Source: Mucilaginibacter_A sp965201005 (lineage in GTDB: Bacteria; Bacteroidota; Bacteroidia; Sphingobacteriales; Sphingobacteriaceae). From it: a DNA stretch of 64,000 bases. The stretch spans positions 1,364,001 to 1,428,000 of the forward strand of contig NZ_OZ241747.1 of assembly GCF_965201005.1 (NCBI RefSeq), in the 5' to 3' direction. How positions within the stretch are numbered: position 1 is the first letter of the stretch; every line of letters starts with the position of its first letter. The notes beneath the pieces were generated by a model. That model was not told the DNA's origin and did no database searches. It saw only the letters and a program-made list of their open reading frames with translations. Position numbers and translations under genes: made by a program. Below are positions 45,221-54,479 of the stretch, one piece after another.

Positions 45221-45862
45221 ATGCCAAATAATTACGATGCTGCGGCCTGGTTTTATGATGGGCTGGCACAACTGGTTTTTGGGAAAGCACTGATCAATGC
45301 GCAGCGTTTTTTGGTGAAACATATCTCCGCAGGAAAAAAAATATTGATTGTGGGCGGCGGCACAGGCTGGATTTTGGAGGAAATTGCCGCCGTTTGTCCG
45401 TCCGGTTTGCAGCTTGTTTATGTAGAGATTTCAGCAAAAATGCTGCACTTGTCCAAACAAAGAAATTGCGGCGGAAACGAAGTTAAGTTTGTACATGCCG
45501 GGATTGGGGATTATCAAATCGAACAATCGTTTGACGTGATTTTAACGCCTTTTTTGTTCGACAATTTTGCTGAAACGCGTGTCCGATCAGTTTTCCGGCA
45601 GCTGCACCTCAGCTTAAAACCAAATGGTTTGTGGCTGCTTTGCGATTTTCAGGTGGAGGAAAACTTTGCAGGTATATGGCAAAAAATCATTTTGCAAACC
45701 ATGTACTGGTTTTTTGGCTGGCTTTGCAGTGTAGAAACCCGGAAACTGATTTGCATGGATGCTTTTTTTAGGGCAGAAAATTACAGGCTGTTGTCCGAAA
45801 AAACGTTTTACCGCGGCTTTGTTATTTCGCAGATTTACCGGAGTACAAAATTTAGTGGCTAA
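45221..45862 (+). CDS. Class I SAM-dependent methyltransferase
   Basis: 213 aa. NYDAAAWFYDGLAQLVFGKAL at the start (UbiE-like lead-in), motif I ILIVGGGTGWILEEIA (about 45-60), VYVEISAKMLHLSK (acidic loop) and FDVILTPFLFDNF. Substrate unknown. Its TAA stop is inside motif copy 45860-45871 (TAAAAGAAGTAT). Divergent from the GT39 gene with motif copy 45170 between them. Confidence 0.75.
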   Translation: MPNNYDAAAWFYDGLAQLVFGKALINAQRFLVKHISAGKKILIVGGGTGWILEEIAAVCPSGLQLVYVEISAKMLHLSKQRNCGGNEVKFVHAGIGDYQIEQSFDVILTPFLFDNFAETRVRSVFRQLHLSLKPNGLWLLCDFQVEENFAGIWQKIILQTMYWFFGWLCSVETRKLICMDAFFRAENYRLLSEKTFYRGFVISQIYRSTKFSG

Positions 45863-45957
45863 AAGAAGTATTGTCCTCGGGAAATATCATCTTCAAAAAT
45901 TAAAAAACTTATTATTTTTTTGATAATCAGGATTTTATCAATCAACCCGGACAGCAC

Positions 45958-45993
45958 AAAAAAAAGCTGCCCCGGTTTAGAGGCAGCTTTTTT
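45958..45993. terminator. Bidirectional hairpin terminator
   Basis: AAAAAAAAGCTGCC, 10-base loop, GGCAGCTTTTTT between convergent genes; 12-bp stem. Confidence 0.88.
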
Positions 45994-46009
45994 GAACACT
46001 AAATTTTGC

Positions 46010-46963
46010 TTATTCCCAGGCACTGGCTTCGTTTAGCAAATGGATCGAATCTGAATCCAAATCCAGTTCTGTTGCCTTAATGATATCTTGCAACTGTTCT
46101 AAACTGGTTGCACTGGCGATGGGCGCGGTGAGGCCCGGCCGATTCATCAGCCAAGCCAGGGAAACCGAAGCTGGTGTAGTGTTTAACTGGTTTGAAACTT
46201 CATCCAAAGCTTTTAAAATTTTAAAACCCCGATCGTCCAAATATTTGTTTATGCCTTTGCCGCGCTGGCTTTTTGACAGATCTGCCTCCGAACGATATTT
46301 GCCGGTCAAAAACCCGCTCGCTAAAGAAGAATAACTGATCACGCCCAGGTTATTTTCGTGGCAAAACGGCTCCAGTTCTTTTTCGTAACCTTCCCGGTTG
46401 TACAAATTATACTCGGGCTGCAGGGTTTGATATGCCGGAAAGCCATGCTCTTTACTGGTTTTTAAAGCCACGGCAATGCGTTGTGCGCTCATGTTGGAAG
46501 TGCCGATGATACGCACTTTGCCTTCATTAACCAACTCCTGATAAGCCGACAGGGTTTCTTCCATCGGCGTGTCTGCATCATCTTTGTGTGATTGGTACAG
46601 ATCGATATAATCCGTTTGCAAACGCTGCAAAGAATCTTCGACCGCTTGTTTGATCCAGGTTTTTGACAATCCTGTTTTATCGTGGGCCATTTCCATCCCA
46701 ACTTTTGTGGCGATGATCACTTTGTCCCGGCCGCCGGTTTTTTTCAGCCAGTTGCCGATAATGGTTTCAGATTCGCCGCCCTTGTTTCCCGGTACCCATT
46801 TAGAGTAAACATCTGCCGTGTCGATAAAATTTAATCCGGCATCCATCAGTCCGTCTAATAACCGGAAGGAAGTATTTTCGTCGATCGTCCAGCCGAAAAC
46901 ATTTCCGCCAAAAGCAAAAGATGGCACCTCGATGTCGGACGACCCTAAATTATGTTTTTTCAT
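46010..46963 (-). CDS. Aldo/keto reductase
   Basis: 317 aa from ATG 46963. GGNVFGWTIDENTSF, LNFIDTADVYSKW (Asp/Tyr, about 44-56), VIIATKVGMEM (Lys about 85), YQSHKDDADTPMEET (catalytic His), SLASGFLTGKYRSE and C-terminal LTAPIASATSLEQL. Matches the YcsN/perakine-reductase-like branch with NADPH. Not closely similar to the enzyme at 34067. Substrate unknown. Confidence 0.87.
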   Translation of the reverse strand: MKKHNLGSSDIEVPSFAFGGNVFGWTIDENTSFRLLDGLMDAGLNFIDTADVYSKWVPGNKGGESETIIGNWLKKTGGRDKVIIATKVGMEMAHDKTGLSKTWIKQAVEDSLQRLQTDYIDLYQSHKDDADTPMEETLSAYQELVNEGKVRIIGTSNMSAQRIAVALKTSKEHGFPAYQTLQPEYNLYNREGYEKELEPFCHENNLGVISYSSLASGFLTGKYRSEADLSKSQRGKGINKYLDDRGFKILKALDEVSNQLNTTPASVSLAWLMNRPGLTAPIASATSLEQLQDIIKATELDLDSDSIHLLNEASAWE

Positions 46964-47172
46964 GATTCTGTTTATTACCCTAACACGCAAGCCATGGATG
47001 TGTTTATCAATAGTTTTCGGCCATGATAAAATTGATCATGTCAAAATTTTACCGATAAAAGAAGCATCGTTCGGGCAGCTTTGAACCAAAACAACCGCAT
47101 ACAAAATTTATATCAATAAAAACAGTATTGATATTTATTTCCGTAACTTTAATCAACCTAAAAATCAACACC

Positions 47173-48429
47173 GTGCGGTTTTATTTTGTGCAGCATTACC
47201 TAAGCAGGCGCGTTTTATTATTGGCCGTTTTTTGGCTGATGTGGAACACTTTGCCTGTTTGTGCGCAGGATTTTACCGTAACCGGGAATCATTGTAAAGC
47301 GGTTATCCCGTTTCGCTTGGTCAGAAATATGGTTGTTGTCCAGCTGCAGATCAATCAGCATGGGCCATATAATTTTATTTTGGACACCGGTTGCGGGTTA
47401 ATGATCATCACTGATCCGAAACTGCTGGATTCCCTCAGCCTGAAATACAAAAAAAAGATCAAAGTTTTGGGTTTGGGCGAAGGCAATGATCTGGATGCCT
47501 GGCTGGTGCCGGGTTTAAAACTGCAGCTTAAAGGCGTAGAAAACAATCAGATTTCGGCGGCAATTTTAGCTAAAGATGTTTTTGACCTGTCATCCTACGC
47601 CGGTATGCCTATCCATGGTTTGATCGGTTATGATTTTTTCAATAGTTTCCCGGTCAAAATCAATTTTGCAGACAGTACGCTTACTGCTTTTAACCTTAGA
47701 AAAAGCCCTTCTTATAAACGGACAACAAAAATCCCGCTGTTGGTGGAAGATAAAAAACCCTACTTGCAGGCGCAGGTTAATTTTGATGACCGGCCTGCAT
47801 CTACCGAAAAACTACTGGTTGATTTAGGTGCCGGCCATCCTTTATCGCTCGAAAACGGATGGAACAATTGCGGCGAAAAACCGGATAAGTTTATTGCGGC
47901 AGCAAACCTTGGCGTGGGTTTGAGCGGGCCGATCAATGGTTTTATGGGCAGGGTGCAGGCAATGGAAATCGGCAGCTATCAGTTTGCCAAAGTGGTCACG
48001 GCTTTTCCGGATTCCAGCAGTGCGATGGACAAAATGGCCAATATCAGCCGCGACGGCAGCATCGGTACGGATTTGTTAAAACGGTTTGTTATTTGGTTTG
48101 ATTACCGGCAAGGCTTTATCTACCTTAAACCAAACAGCAACATCAAGCAACCTTTTGAGCATGATATGAGCGGGATTGAATATTATGCCGTCGGAAATAA
48201 TTTCAGCAGGATTATTGTTTGCCGTGTGGAGCCCGGTTCGGCCGCAGATTTGACCGGAATAGAGAAGAACGACGAAATCCTGGCCATTAATTTTAAAAAA
48301 GTTGGCCACATGACGTTGCAGGAAATCGACGAAATTTTCAGGTCTAAAAACGACCGTACCTTGCTGCTCGAAGTGATGCGCGACCAGAGTATTGCCAAAG
48401 TTTTGTTAACTTTAAAAAGGAGAATTTGA
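47173..48429 (+). CDS. Exported aspartic protease (retropepsin-like) with PDZ domain
   Basis: 418 aa from GTG 47173; the frame is open upstream to a TTG at 47128. Signal peptide (VLLLAVFWLMWNTLPVCAQ). First catalytic DTG in FILDTGCGLMIIT (about 72); the second half has LLVDLGAGHPLSL (about 215), where DLGAG replaces DTGA. A PDZ domain follows (IVCRVEPGSAADLTGIEKND, about 350-369). Periplasmic or surface protease of the Bacteroidota aspartyl-protease family. Two motif copies (47056, 47116) lie in its leader. Confidence 0.82.
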   Translation: MRFYFVQHYLSRRVLLLAVFWLMWNTLPVCAQDFTVTGNHCKAVIPFRLVRNMVVVQLQINQHGPYNFILDTGCGLMIITDPKLLDSLSLKYKKKIKVLGLGEGNDLDAWLVPGLKLQLKGVENNQISAAILAKDVFDLSSYAGMPIHGLIGYDFFNSFPVKINFADSTLTAFNLRKSPSYKRTTKIPLLVEDKKPYLQAQVNFDDRPASTEKLLVDLGAGHPLSLENGWNNCGEKPDKFIAAANLGVGLSGPINGFMGRVQAMEIGSYQFAKVVTAFPDSSSAMDKMANISRDGSIGTDLLKRFVIWFDYRQGFIYLKPNSNIKQPFEHDMSGIEYYAVGNNFSRIIVCRVEPGSAADLTGIEKNDEILAINFKKVGHMTLQEIDEIFRSKNDRTLLLEVMRDQSIAKVLLTLKRRI

Positions 48430-48440
48430 TTACTGACCTG

Positions 48441-49028
48441 CTAAATTTGTCCGTGCCCAAGTAAAGTCCGTTCAATTCTTGGGTCGGGGATAAACCACAA
48501 AACTGCAACAGTTCCGTACAAAACCAAACTCAGTTTTGGGTTGAGAAAAGCCAGGCCAATGGCCAGCAGATAAATTAAAACCGAAACTTTACCTTTCCGG
48601 TCTTTACCAAAAGCTTTGGTTAATTTAGATTCTTTACCGGCTTGTTTCATTAATACAGAAGCTAAAATGCTATAAGCAACGCCATTCATCATCAACAAAA
48701 AACCGTAAACAACAACCGGCCATTTGGTAAAATTATTTTCGCCCATCCACTCCGTACCAAACGGGATTAAAGACAGCCAAAACAGCAAATGCAGGTTTGC
48801 CCAAAGCACTTTACCATTTATTTTATCAACAGCAAAAAACATGTGATGATGGTTGTTCCAGTAAATCCCAACATAAACAAAGCTTAAAACATAACTTAAA
48901 AATATGGGCAGCAGCGCAACAATTGCAGTTAAGTTATCACCATGCGGAACTTTAAGTTCTAAAACCATGATGGTAATGATGATTGCAATTACACCATCAC
49001 TGAAAGCTTCTAAACGTGTTTTGTGCAT
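48441..49028 (-). CDS. TMEM175-family (DUF1211) potassium channel-like protein
   Basis: 195 aa. RLEAFSDGVIAIIITIMVLE at the N-terminus carries the FSD motif of TMEM175 channels; six predicted TM helices (about 10-27, 38-57, 75-92, 105-125, 145-160, 165-180) and NHHHMFF. Bacterial members form K+ leak channels with weak selectivity. Convergent with the aspartic protease, 11 bases apart. Confidence 0.85.
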   Translation of the reverse strand: MHKTRLEAFSDGVIAIIITIMVLELKVPHGDNLTAIVALLPIFLSYVLSFVYVGIYWNNHHHMFFAVDKINGKVLWANLHLLFWLSLIPFGTEWMGENNFTKWPVVVYGFLLMMNGVAYSILASVLMKQAGKESKLTKAFGKDRKGKVSVLIYLLAIGLAFLNPKLSLVLYGTVAVLWFIPDPRIERTLLGHGQI

Positions 49029-49139
49029 AAAACTTTTTTTCCGGGATCTGACCGTTGAAATTAAAATAATAAATTGGTTAGGCCAATACTTCTTTTATTG
49101 CCCTAAATTTGTGCCGATCAACATTTAATTTTACACCGT

Positions 49140-49835
49140 TTGCTTTTAGAAATTTTATATCAGGATGAGCATCTTATAGCCATCAACAAGCCGCATGGTT
49201 TGCTTGTGCACCGTTCTGCCCTAGCCAGGGATGTGCATGAATTTGCTTTGCAGCTCTTAAAAAACCAAATCGGCAAGTGGGTTAACCCCACACATCGCAT
49301 CGACCGGAAAACCGCCGGGGTTTTGCTTTTCGCCCTGGATAAACAAACCGAAAAACTGATGCAAACTGCTTTTGCAAAAAATGAGGTGCAAAAGAAGTAT
49401 CTGGCCATTTTGCGCGGGCATACACTTGATTATCAGGAAATTGATTATCCTTTGCACAAAGAAAACGGTGCTTTGCAGGATGCTTTTACCGCTTTTAAAA
49501 CTTTGCAGCGGGCCGAATTGGATATTCCTTTAGGCGCACATCCAACATCCAGGTATTCTTTGGTAGAAGCAAAACCTACAACCGGCCGTATGCACCAGTT
49601 GCGGAAACATTTCAGCCATATCTTTCATCCAATTATTGGCGATCGGACACATGGCTGCAACAAGCAAAACCGGATGTTTAAAGAACGATGGCAAATGGAA
49701 ACCATGATGCTTCACGCGGCAGAATTATCGTTTGTACATCCTGTTTATGGCAATTTAATTGTTATAAAAGCACCGCTGCAAAATGAATTTTCAGAAGTGG
49801 TGCAATTGATGGGCTGGCAAAATATGTTGGTGTGA
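49140..49835 (+). CDS. truC: RluA-family pseudouridine synthase, TruC-like
   Basis: 231 aa from TTG 49140. LEILYQDEHLIAINKPHGLLV, the catalytic THRIDRKTAGVLLFAL (Asp about 58) and TGRMHQLRKHF. Without an S4 domain and with this length it fits TruC, which makes pseudouridine 65 in tRNA; other short RluA-type enzymes are possible. A motif copy (49086-49097) sits in the leader. Confidence 0.8.
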   Translation: MLLEILYQDEHLIAINKPHGLLVHRSALARDVHEFALQLLKNQIGKWVNPTHRIDRKTAGVLLFALDKQTEKLMQTAFAKNEVQKKYLAILRGHTLDYQEIDYPLHKENGALQDAFTAFKTLQRAELDIPLGAHPTSRYSLVEAKPTTGRMHQLRKHFSHIFHPIIGDRTHGCNKQNRMFKERWQMETMMLHAAELSFVHPVYGNLIVIKAPLQNEFSEVVQLMGWQNMLV

Positions 49836-49876
49836 TTTAGATTGTAAATATCAATCCAAATATTAATAATTTGATT

Positions 49877-50293
49877 GTGAAACTAAAAGTTATAAAGCAA
49901 AAGTTTGGTTATATTTTAGTAATGATATTTTTATTAACTGCCGGATTTTTATCTTGTAAAAGAAGCATCCTGCATCACAACAACCGTGAATATGATACTA
50001 AACTTGTTAAAGTTTTACGCAAATTGGAATATCGTTATGCCGATAAAAAAGTAAGGATCAGTACCTGGGATCAAAAATCAGATGCTTACCAGGATTTGGA
50101 TGTGTTGGATGAAGATAACAAATCCATCCAAACTTTAACAATTGGCGATAGTGTAAAATTTATAAGATTGGATTTTAGTCAGCCTGATGGTATCCGGGCA
50201 GCAATAAAAATCGCAAACAACAATGGCTATATTCCCTACTGGAAAATTGAAGAGTTTGAGCCTGCAATAGCTCTTGATCCGGATTTGAAATAA
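49877..50293 (+). CDS. Lipoprotein of unknown function
   Basis: 138 aa from GTG 49877 (TTG 49871 possible). Signal helix YILVMIFLLTAGFLSC with lipobox Cys at about 27. The residues immediately after the lipidated Cys, KRSIL, come from motif copy 49957-49968, so the repeat overlaps the lipobox. The mature part is small and charged (KVLRKLEYRYADKKVRI, YQDLDVLDEDNKSIQTLTIG), probably beta-rich; no known domain. Confidence 0.6.
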   Translation: MKLKVIKQKFGYILVMIFLLTAGFLSCKRSILHHNNREYDTKLVKVLRKLEYRYADKKVRISTWDQKSDAYQDLDVLDEDNKSIQTLTIGDSVKFIRLDFSQPDGIRAAIKIANNNGYIPYWKIEEFEPAIALDPDLK

Positions 50294-50353
50294 CAACCTG
50301 AATGACAGATTTAGCACAACTGTTTCAACAACAATAATGTATGAAGATTTAGA

Positions 50354-50506
50354 GAATGTTTAATTTTATATCAAAGATTGATATGCTTCTTTTAGCTTAT
50401 AAATTTCATGTTCGGTTTTTATACTGATAAAAGAAGCATGTTTTTTTTTGTTTTTTATGCGGTAAAAGAAGCATAGAATACATACCGGACAAAATTTAAA
50501 CAGGCT
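50354..50506. repeat. Composite ~150-bp inverted element, copy D (triple-core form)
   Basis: Left outer arm AATGTTTA ending 50362, cores at 50383, 50428 and 50463, right outer arm TAAACAGGCT (50497-50506). The core spacing 45 and 35 bases matches copy E (46 and 35). A variant GATAAAAAACAGTAT follows at 50514. The element occupies most of the 406-bp gene-free stretch 50294-50699, whose remainder holds a candidate promoter. Confidence 0.85.
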
Positions 50507-50581
50507 CTTATCTGATAAAAAACAGTATAAATACGATTGATAATTAAGTGTTTATACTAATTATAAAAATTAGGATATGCT

Positions 50582-50589
50582 TATCTTTG
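50582..50589 (+). promoter_or_regulatory. Candidate -7 box for the 96-aa gene
   Basis: TATCTTTG matches TAnnTTTG exactly, 110 bases before the ATG at 50700. No clear -33 element. Confidence 0.4.
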
Positions 50590-50699
50590 CAACATCCTTT
50601 TTAACAAAGGCGTTTTAATAAAAACATAGCTTCCATATCATTACTTACCTTACCAAATAGCTGTTGATTTGATTTGAACCTAGACTAAATTATTTAGAC

Positions 50700-50990
50700 A
50701 TGAAAAATTTAAGAAATGATTTTTTAGGCATAGAACTAAAGCAAAATTATTTTGAAGAATTTAAAATATGCGGAATACCGGTTCCGTTATACAGCAATAG
50801 TTCGGGTTTTATCATTCAATTTGAAAACTTTGATGGTTATCTAAATTATATCAGTGTTTTAAAATCAATCCTGTTTGATTTGGAACTGGCAGACCCTGAT
50901 AATCTAAAATATGAAATACAACGAAGCCGGGGTTTTATCAAAAACCTGTTAAAAATAATGCAAACTCATTTTTCAGAAAAATACAATTGA
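50700..50990 (+). CDS. Small protein of unknown function (96 aa)
   Basis: No signal peptide. Sequence begins KNLRNDFLGIELKQNYFEEF and contains CGIPVPLYSNSSGFIIQF and a C-terminal helical SRGFIKNLLKIMQTHF. I recognise no family. It is AT-rich compared with neighbours (runs of AAAAT and TTTT), which with the adjoining composite repeat could mean recent acquisition, but this is weak. Bounded by 406 bp of repeat-bearing DNA upstream and the convergent MscS-type gene downstream. Confidence 0.6.
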   Translation: MKNLRNDFLGIELKQNYFEEFKICGIPVPLYSNSSGFIIQFENFDGYLNYISVLKSILFDLELADPDNLKYEIQRSRGFIKNLLKIMQTHFSEKYN

Positions 50991-51037
50991 AAGCCTTGAA
51001 CGGATCTTAAATTGTAAAAATATCAAATTAATAACAG

Positions 51038-53398
51038 TTACATCATTTTGATACCTTGTTCTTTGAACCTGGCAAAAAGCTGTTCTAAAATTTTGCCTTT
51101 AAAGCTGGTTTCGTTGTAAATGCTGTCTATCCAAACCCCAACTTTTAATTCAATACTATCCGCAGTAATTGTGTTGAACAAAACTTCTACCGGATAGTTT
51201 TTAATGCTGTTTTCTACTTTTAAAACTTCTTCTTCGATTATTTTTTTTGCAGCTGTAAAGTCTGTTTCGCTGCTTACTTTCAATAAAAATTCTGTTTTTA
51301 AATAATTGTTGCTCAACGTCCAGTTTACCAACCGGCCGGAAAGCAAATCTCCGTTTGGCACAATCACTTCAGATCCTTGTAGCGTAAGCATCCGGCTAGC
51401 CCGAATGCCAATGTCCAGCACTTTGCCTTTTTTATCGGCCAGTTCTATAAAATCCCCAATCTGAAAAGGCTTTTCAAAAATCAAGATAATACCCGAAACA
51501 AAATTGTTTACAATATTTTGCATACCCAGGCCAATACCCACACTCAAAGCACCCAAAACAACCGTGATTTTATCTATTGGGAAACCGGAAGCATTGATCG
51601 CGATAAAAAAACCAACGATGATAACGATGAGCCGGATAAGTGCAAGTTTAGAACTTTTTTGTTCAGTTTTACTTGCATAGTCAGAACTGTTCTCGCCCAA
51701 TATAATACCTATGTTTTTTTGCAACCAAAGTGAAATATAAATGATCAGCCCAAAAAGTAAAATGTTGCCCAGGGTATAGTTAATGCTTCCAAGGTTGCGT
51801 GGTTTGGTCAACACTAATTCTGTTAATTTGAACAAAGTACCCGAAAAATTCAAGTTGATAAAAAATACAAGTAACCATAATAAAACTGCAAGTACAGATA
51901 ATACTTTACGAAAACTGCGACGGACTTTTGTTAGATTAATCCTTGAAAATAAACCTTCCGAGCAGGCACTGATCCTGATCTGTAATTCTAAAGCCTCTGA
52001 TAAAATATGTACAAGTACCGCCAAACCAACAACTTGTATAAGGCTGGTGATTGCAGTTTGGCTAAACACTTTGGCCAAGCTGATGCGCCCAAGTATATTT
52101 AACAAAATCGCTAGCCCGTTCAGCAGCAGGTAGATGCCCATCATCAGTTTCAGGTATTTTTTGCGTATGGTCCGGCGGTCTGTTTTCTTATAGAAAACCA
52201 ACCCGGCATACATACAGGCCAGATTAAAAAAGATCAGTAAACTCCTCAAAATCAAGCCGTAATTGATAACTGCAACGGTTACAGAAACAATTATGTATAA
52301 GGCAACTAAGAGCAGCCAGAATTTGAATTGTGCCGGTTTTATTTTATTTCTGAAAAAAATAGTCAGTAAAAACAGCAGTGCAAGTTGGATCAGTTGAATG
52401 TAGGAAGGCGGCGAACCCGGTTCAAATAACGGAGTTAAATTCAAAACTACAATCAATGTAACCAGTAAAGGAAAACGGCTGATATAATTCAGTTTTAAAG
52501 CAGCCAGCTTTGGGTTGACCGGTGCTTTGTTTATCAGTTTAAAATTACGGAAAACCCAAAGAAAAAATAACGTGCCGAATACAATTAAAAGTACACGATT
52601 ATCCCAGGTATTGTTGAAAAAGTAGGACAATATCCGGTTTTGGCCTGAATACGAAGTGCGAAAAAGTTTTGCAATGTTTGTAGTGGTTGTAACCAGTGGC
52701 GCAGACCACAAGTATGGTGATTCTTTGCTGAACGCATTTTGGCCGGATATTTTTAAATGTTCGGAGATTGTGGTTTGCAAATCATTTACTTCAAAATAAA
52801 GCTTGGAAACATCGGCCAGCAAAGTACCAACACTATCCAAAGTATTGGTGGTAGTTTGGCCGGTTTGCTGTAATTTTTGCTGTAAACTTGTAAGTTGCGC
52901 ACCATAAAGTTGTTTTGCTGTGGTATCCAATTTTGATGCAGACAGCAGCGTATCGGTACTGAAACTGATGATCTGACCGGACATTTGGCGCAGGTTGTTG
53001 TTGTAATCCGACAACGTTTTGCGCCATTCCGAAAGCTGTACTTGTGCGTCTTTTAAAATAGACCGATAACTCAACAACGTTTTGATCTCGATGATGCGCG
53101 ATGTGCCCGAAACATCTTCTTTAACTTCGGCAACATTGGCTTTTATTTCAGGCAAATCTGTACGTATTTGGCTGAGATTGTAACCGTTTTTGTTGTGCGA
53201 ATTGATCTGACTGATTGCATTTTCTGCACGTTCAATCCGGAAAAGTAAGGTGTCCGGGGTTTTAACAAGTGTATCTGATGCTGTTTTTACCGGTGTTTTT
53301 TCCTGCGAAAATGCCTGATGCACATTCAACATCAGGCAAAAACAGATGCATAAAAATATGTTGGTTTTATCAGTAGCGGAGAAGCGGAAATCGGTCAT
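51038..53398 (-). CDS. Large mechanosensitive ion channel (MscS/MscK type)
   Basis: 786 aa from ATG 53398. Signal peptide (IFLCICFCLMLNVHQAFS), a periplasmic coiled-coil domain (about 35-235), about 10 TM helices, then the MscS core VVLGALSVGIGLGMQNIVNN (TM3, about 612-631), FEKPFQIGDFIEL and GSEVIVPNGDLLSGRLVNW in readable parts EVIVPNGDLLSGRLVNW. It gates on membrane tension to release solutes after osmotic downshock. Motif copy 53278 codes KTAS near the N-terminus. The 297-bp gap 53399-53695 upstream shows no feature. Confidence 0.88.
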   Translation of the reverse strand: MTDFRFSATDKTNIFLCICFCLMLNVHQAFSQEKTPVKTASDTLVKTPDTLLFRIERAENAISQINSHNKNGYNLSQIRTDLPEIKANVAEVKEDVSGTSRIIEIKTLLSYRSILKDAQVQLSEWRKTLSDYNNNLRQMSGQIISFSTDTLLSASKLDTTAKQLYGAQLTSLQQKLQQTGQTTTNTLDSVGTLLADVSKLYFEVNDLQTTISEHLKISGQNAFSKESPYLWSAPLVTTTTNIAKLFRTSYSGQNRILSYFFNNTWDNRVLLIVFGTLFFLWVFRNFKLINKAPVNPKLAALKLNYISRFPLLVTLIVVLNLTPLFEPGSPPSYIQLIQLALLFLLTIFFRNKIKPAQFKFWLLLVALYIIVSVTVAVINYGLILRSLLIFFNLACMYAGLVFYKKTDRRTIRKKYLKLMMGIYLLLNGLAILLNILGRISLAKVFSQTAITSLIQVVGLAVLVHILSEALELQIRISACSEGLFSRINLTKVRRSFRKVLSVLAVLLWLLVFFINLNFSGTLFKLTELVLTKPRNLGSINYTLGNILLFGLIIYISLWLQKNIGIILGENSSDYASKTEQKSSKLALIRLIVIIVGFFIAINASGFPIDKITVVLGALSVGIGLGMQNIVNNFVSGIILIFEKPFQIGDFIELADKKGKVLDIGIRASRMLTLQGSEVIVPNGDLLSGRLVNWTLSNNYLKTEFLLKVSSETDFTAAKKIIEEEVLKVENSIKNYPVEVLFNTITADSIELKVGVWIDSIYNETSFKGKILEQLFARFKEQGIKMM

Positions 53399-53695
53399 TT
53401 TTGCAAAATCAATGTTCTGCAAATTTAACGTATATAACAAGCGTTTTTTATTTTTTTGGAAAAGCTTTGTTCAAACTTTTATTGCAGGATCATAATGTTG
53501 CTTTTATGACTGTAAATTTTGTTTGGTTATCCATGTTTTCATCAAACATAATTATTACATCAGCATAAATATAAAGTATAATACGGGTTTACAAAGCTTG
53601 CCAATTATATCTTATATTGAAAGGAAGTTATCTGAATTAAATATTTTTTACGATTAAATATCTTTTAATCCAACTTTCAGGAGCTTTGTTTTAGG

Positions 53696-54196
53696 TTATT
53701 TAGATTCAGCAGATTGCTTCCAGCCAAAATCCAAGTTAGTTTTTTGTACGTGGCAATTGTGGCAAAGCAATTGATAATTATTGAGCCAGCAACCGCCGCC
53801 GCCCAATTTTACCGGAATGATATGGTCCAATTTTACATGTTTGGATGAATTGCAATTTATACATTTCCAACCGCCGGTATATAATGTAATAAATTTTTTA
53901 ATGGTAGCTTGCCGGCCATCAATAATTTCCCAAATTTGGGTGGCAAAAACAGTACAGGCTTTGGTTGCCCAGCGCGTTCTTCTTCCGGTTAAAGTTTCAC
54001 CGCATCCGCAGGCACAAGTGTTGTTTGGCTTTGGAGGAAACATTTTTGCAAATTCCAGGCTGGCCTGTATGCGTTTGTAAATATTTACAGGTTGTGTTTG
54101 ATATACAATTTCAGGATCAAAAAACAAAATCCGCTTGTTGTTCGCCCTTAAATATTTGATGTTTTTGAATGGGAGAGGTGCGAAGATTGGATTCAC
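53696..54196 (-). CDS. HNH endonuclease-domain protein
   Basis: 166 aa from GTG 54196; a later ATG is possible. N-terminal half has CACGCGETLTGRRTRW (a zinc-finger-like Cys cluster, about 61-76), followed by a classic HNH: WKCINCNSSKHVKLDHIIP, then LNNYQLLCHNCH (Cys-x-x-Cys pairs with the His-Asn-His). Solitary HNH proteins may be restriction- or repair-related nucleases; no methylase or phage genes are adjacent. Motif copy 54211-54222 lies just upstream. Confidence 0.8.
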   Translation of the reverse strand: MNPIFAPLPFKNIKYLRANNKRILFFDPEIVYQTQPVNIYKRIQASLEFAKMFPPKPNNTCACGCGETLTGRRTRWATKACTVFATQIWEIIDGRQATIKKFITLYTGGWKCINCNSSKHVKLDHIIPVKLGGGGCWLNNYQLLCHNCHVQKTNLDFGWKQSAESK

Positions 54197-54290
54197 TAAA
54201 TTTATACCGGTAAAAGAAGCATTGGCAAATAAACCAAAACTTTTAATTTTTATTTTTGTAAAAGCACTTTTTTTCTAATTTTGAAAAGAG

Positions 54291-54324
54291 AAAGCCGTTC
54301 GGTGTTTAAATCCGAACGGCTTTG
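54291..54324. terminator. Hairpin terminator
   Basis: AAAGCCGTTCGG, short loop, CCGAACGGCTTT; 12-bp stem downstream of the glycosidase gene. Confidence 0.75.
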
Positions 54325-54367
54325 CAAAATCTTGTGGCCGGTTAACTATTATTTTTAGAAGACCTCA

Positions 54368-54445
54368 ATGCTTCTTTTAGCCTATATTTTTTGATCTTTA
54401 TCAAAAGCAAAAAATTCACGGTTTTTTAGGCGATAAAAGAAGCAT
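54368..54445. repeat. Inverted pair of the 12-bp motif, partial composite element
   Basis: Cores 54368-54379 and 54434-54445. Left outer-arm-like GGCCGGTTA ends 54344 (35 bases out); on the right TAAACAGCTT is at 54453, only 19 bases out, so this may be a shortened relative of the 150-bp element. Confidence 0.7.
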
Positions 54446-54479
54446 TATAACTTAAACAGCTTTCCAATACCCCAAATTT

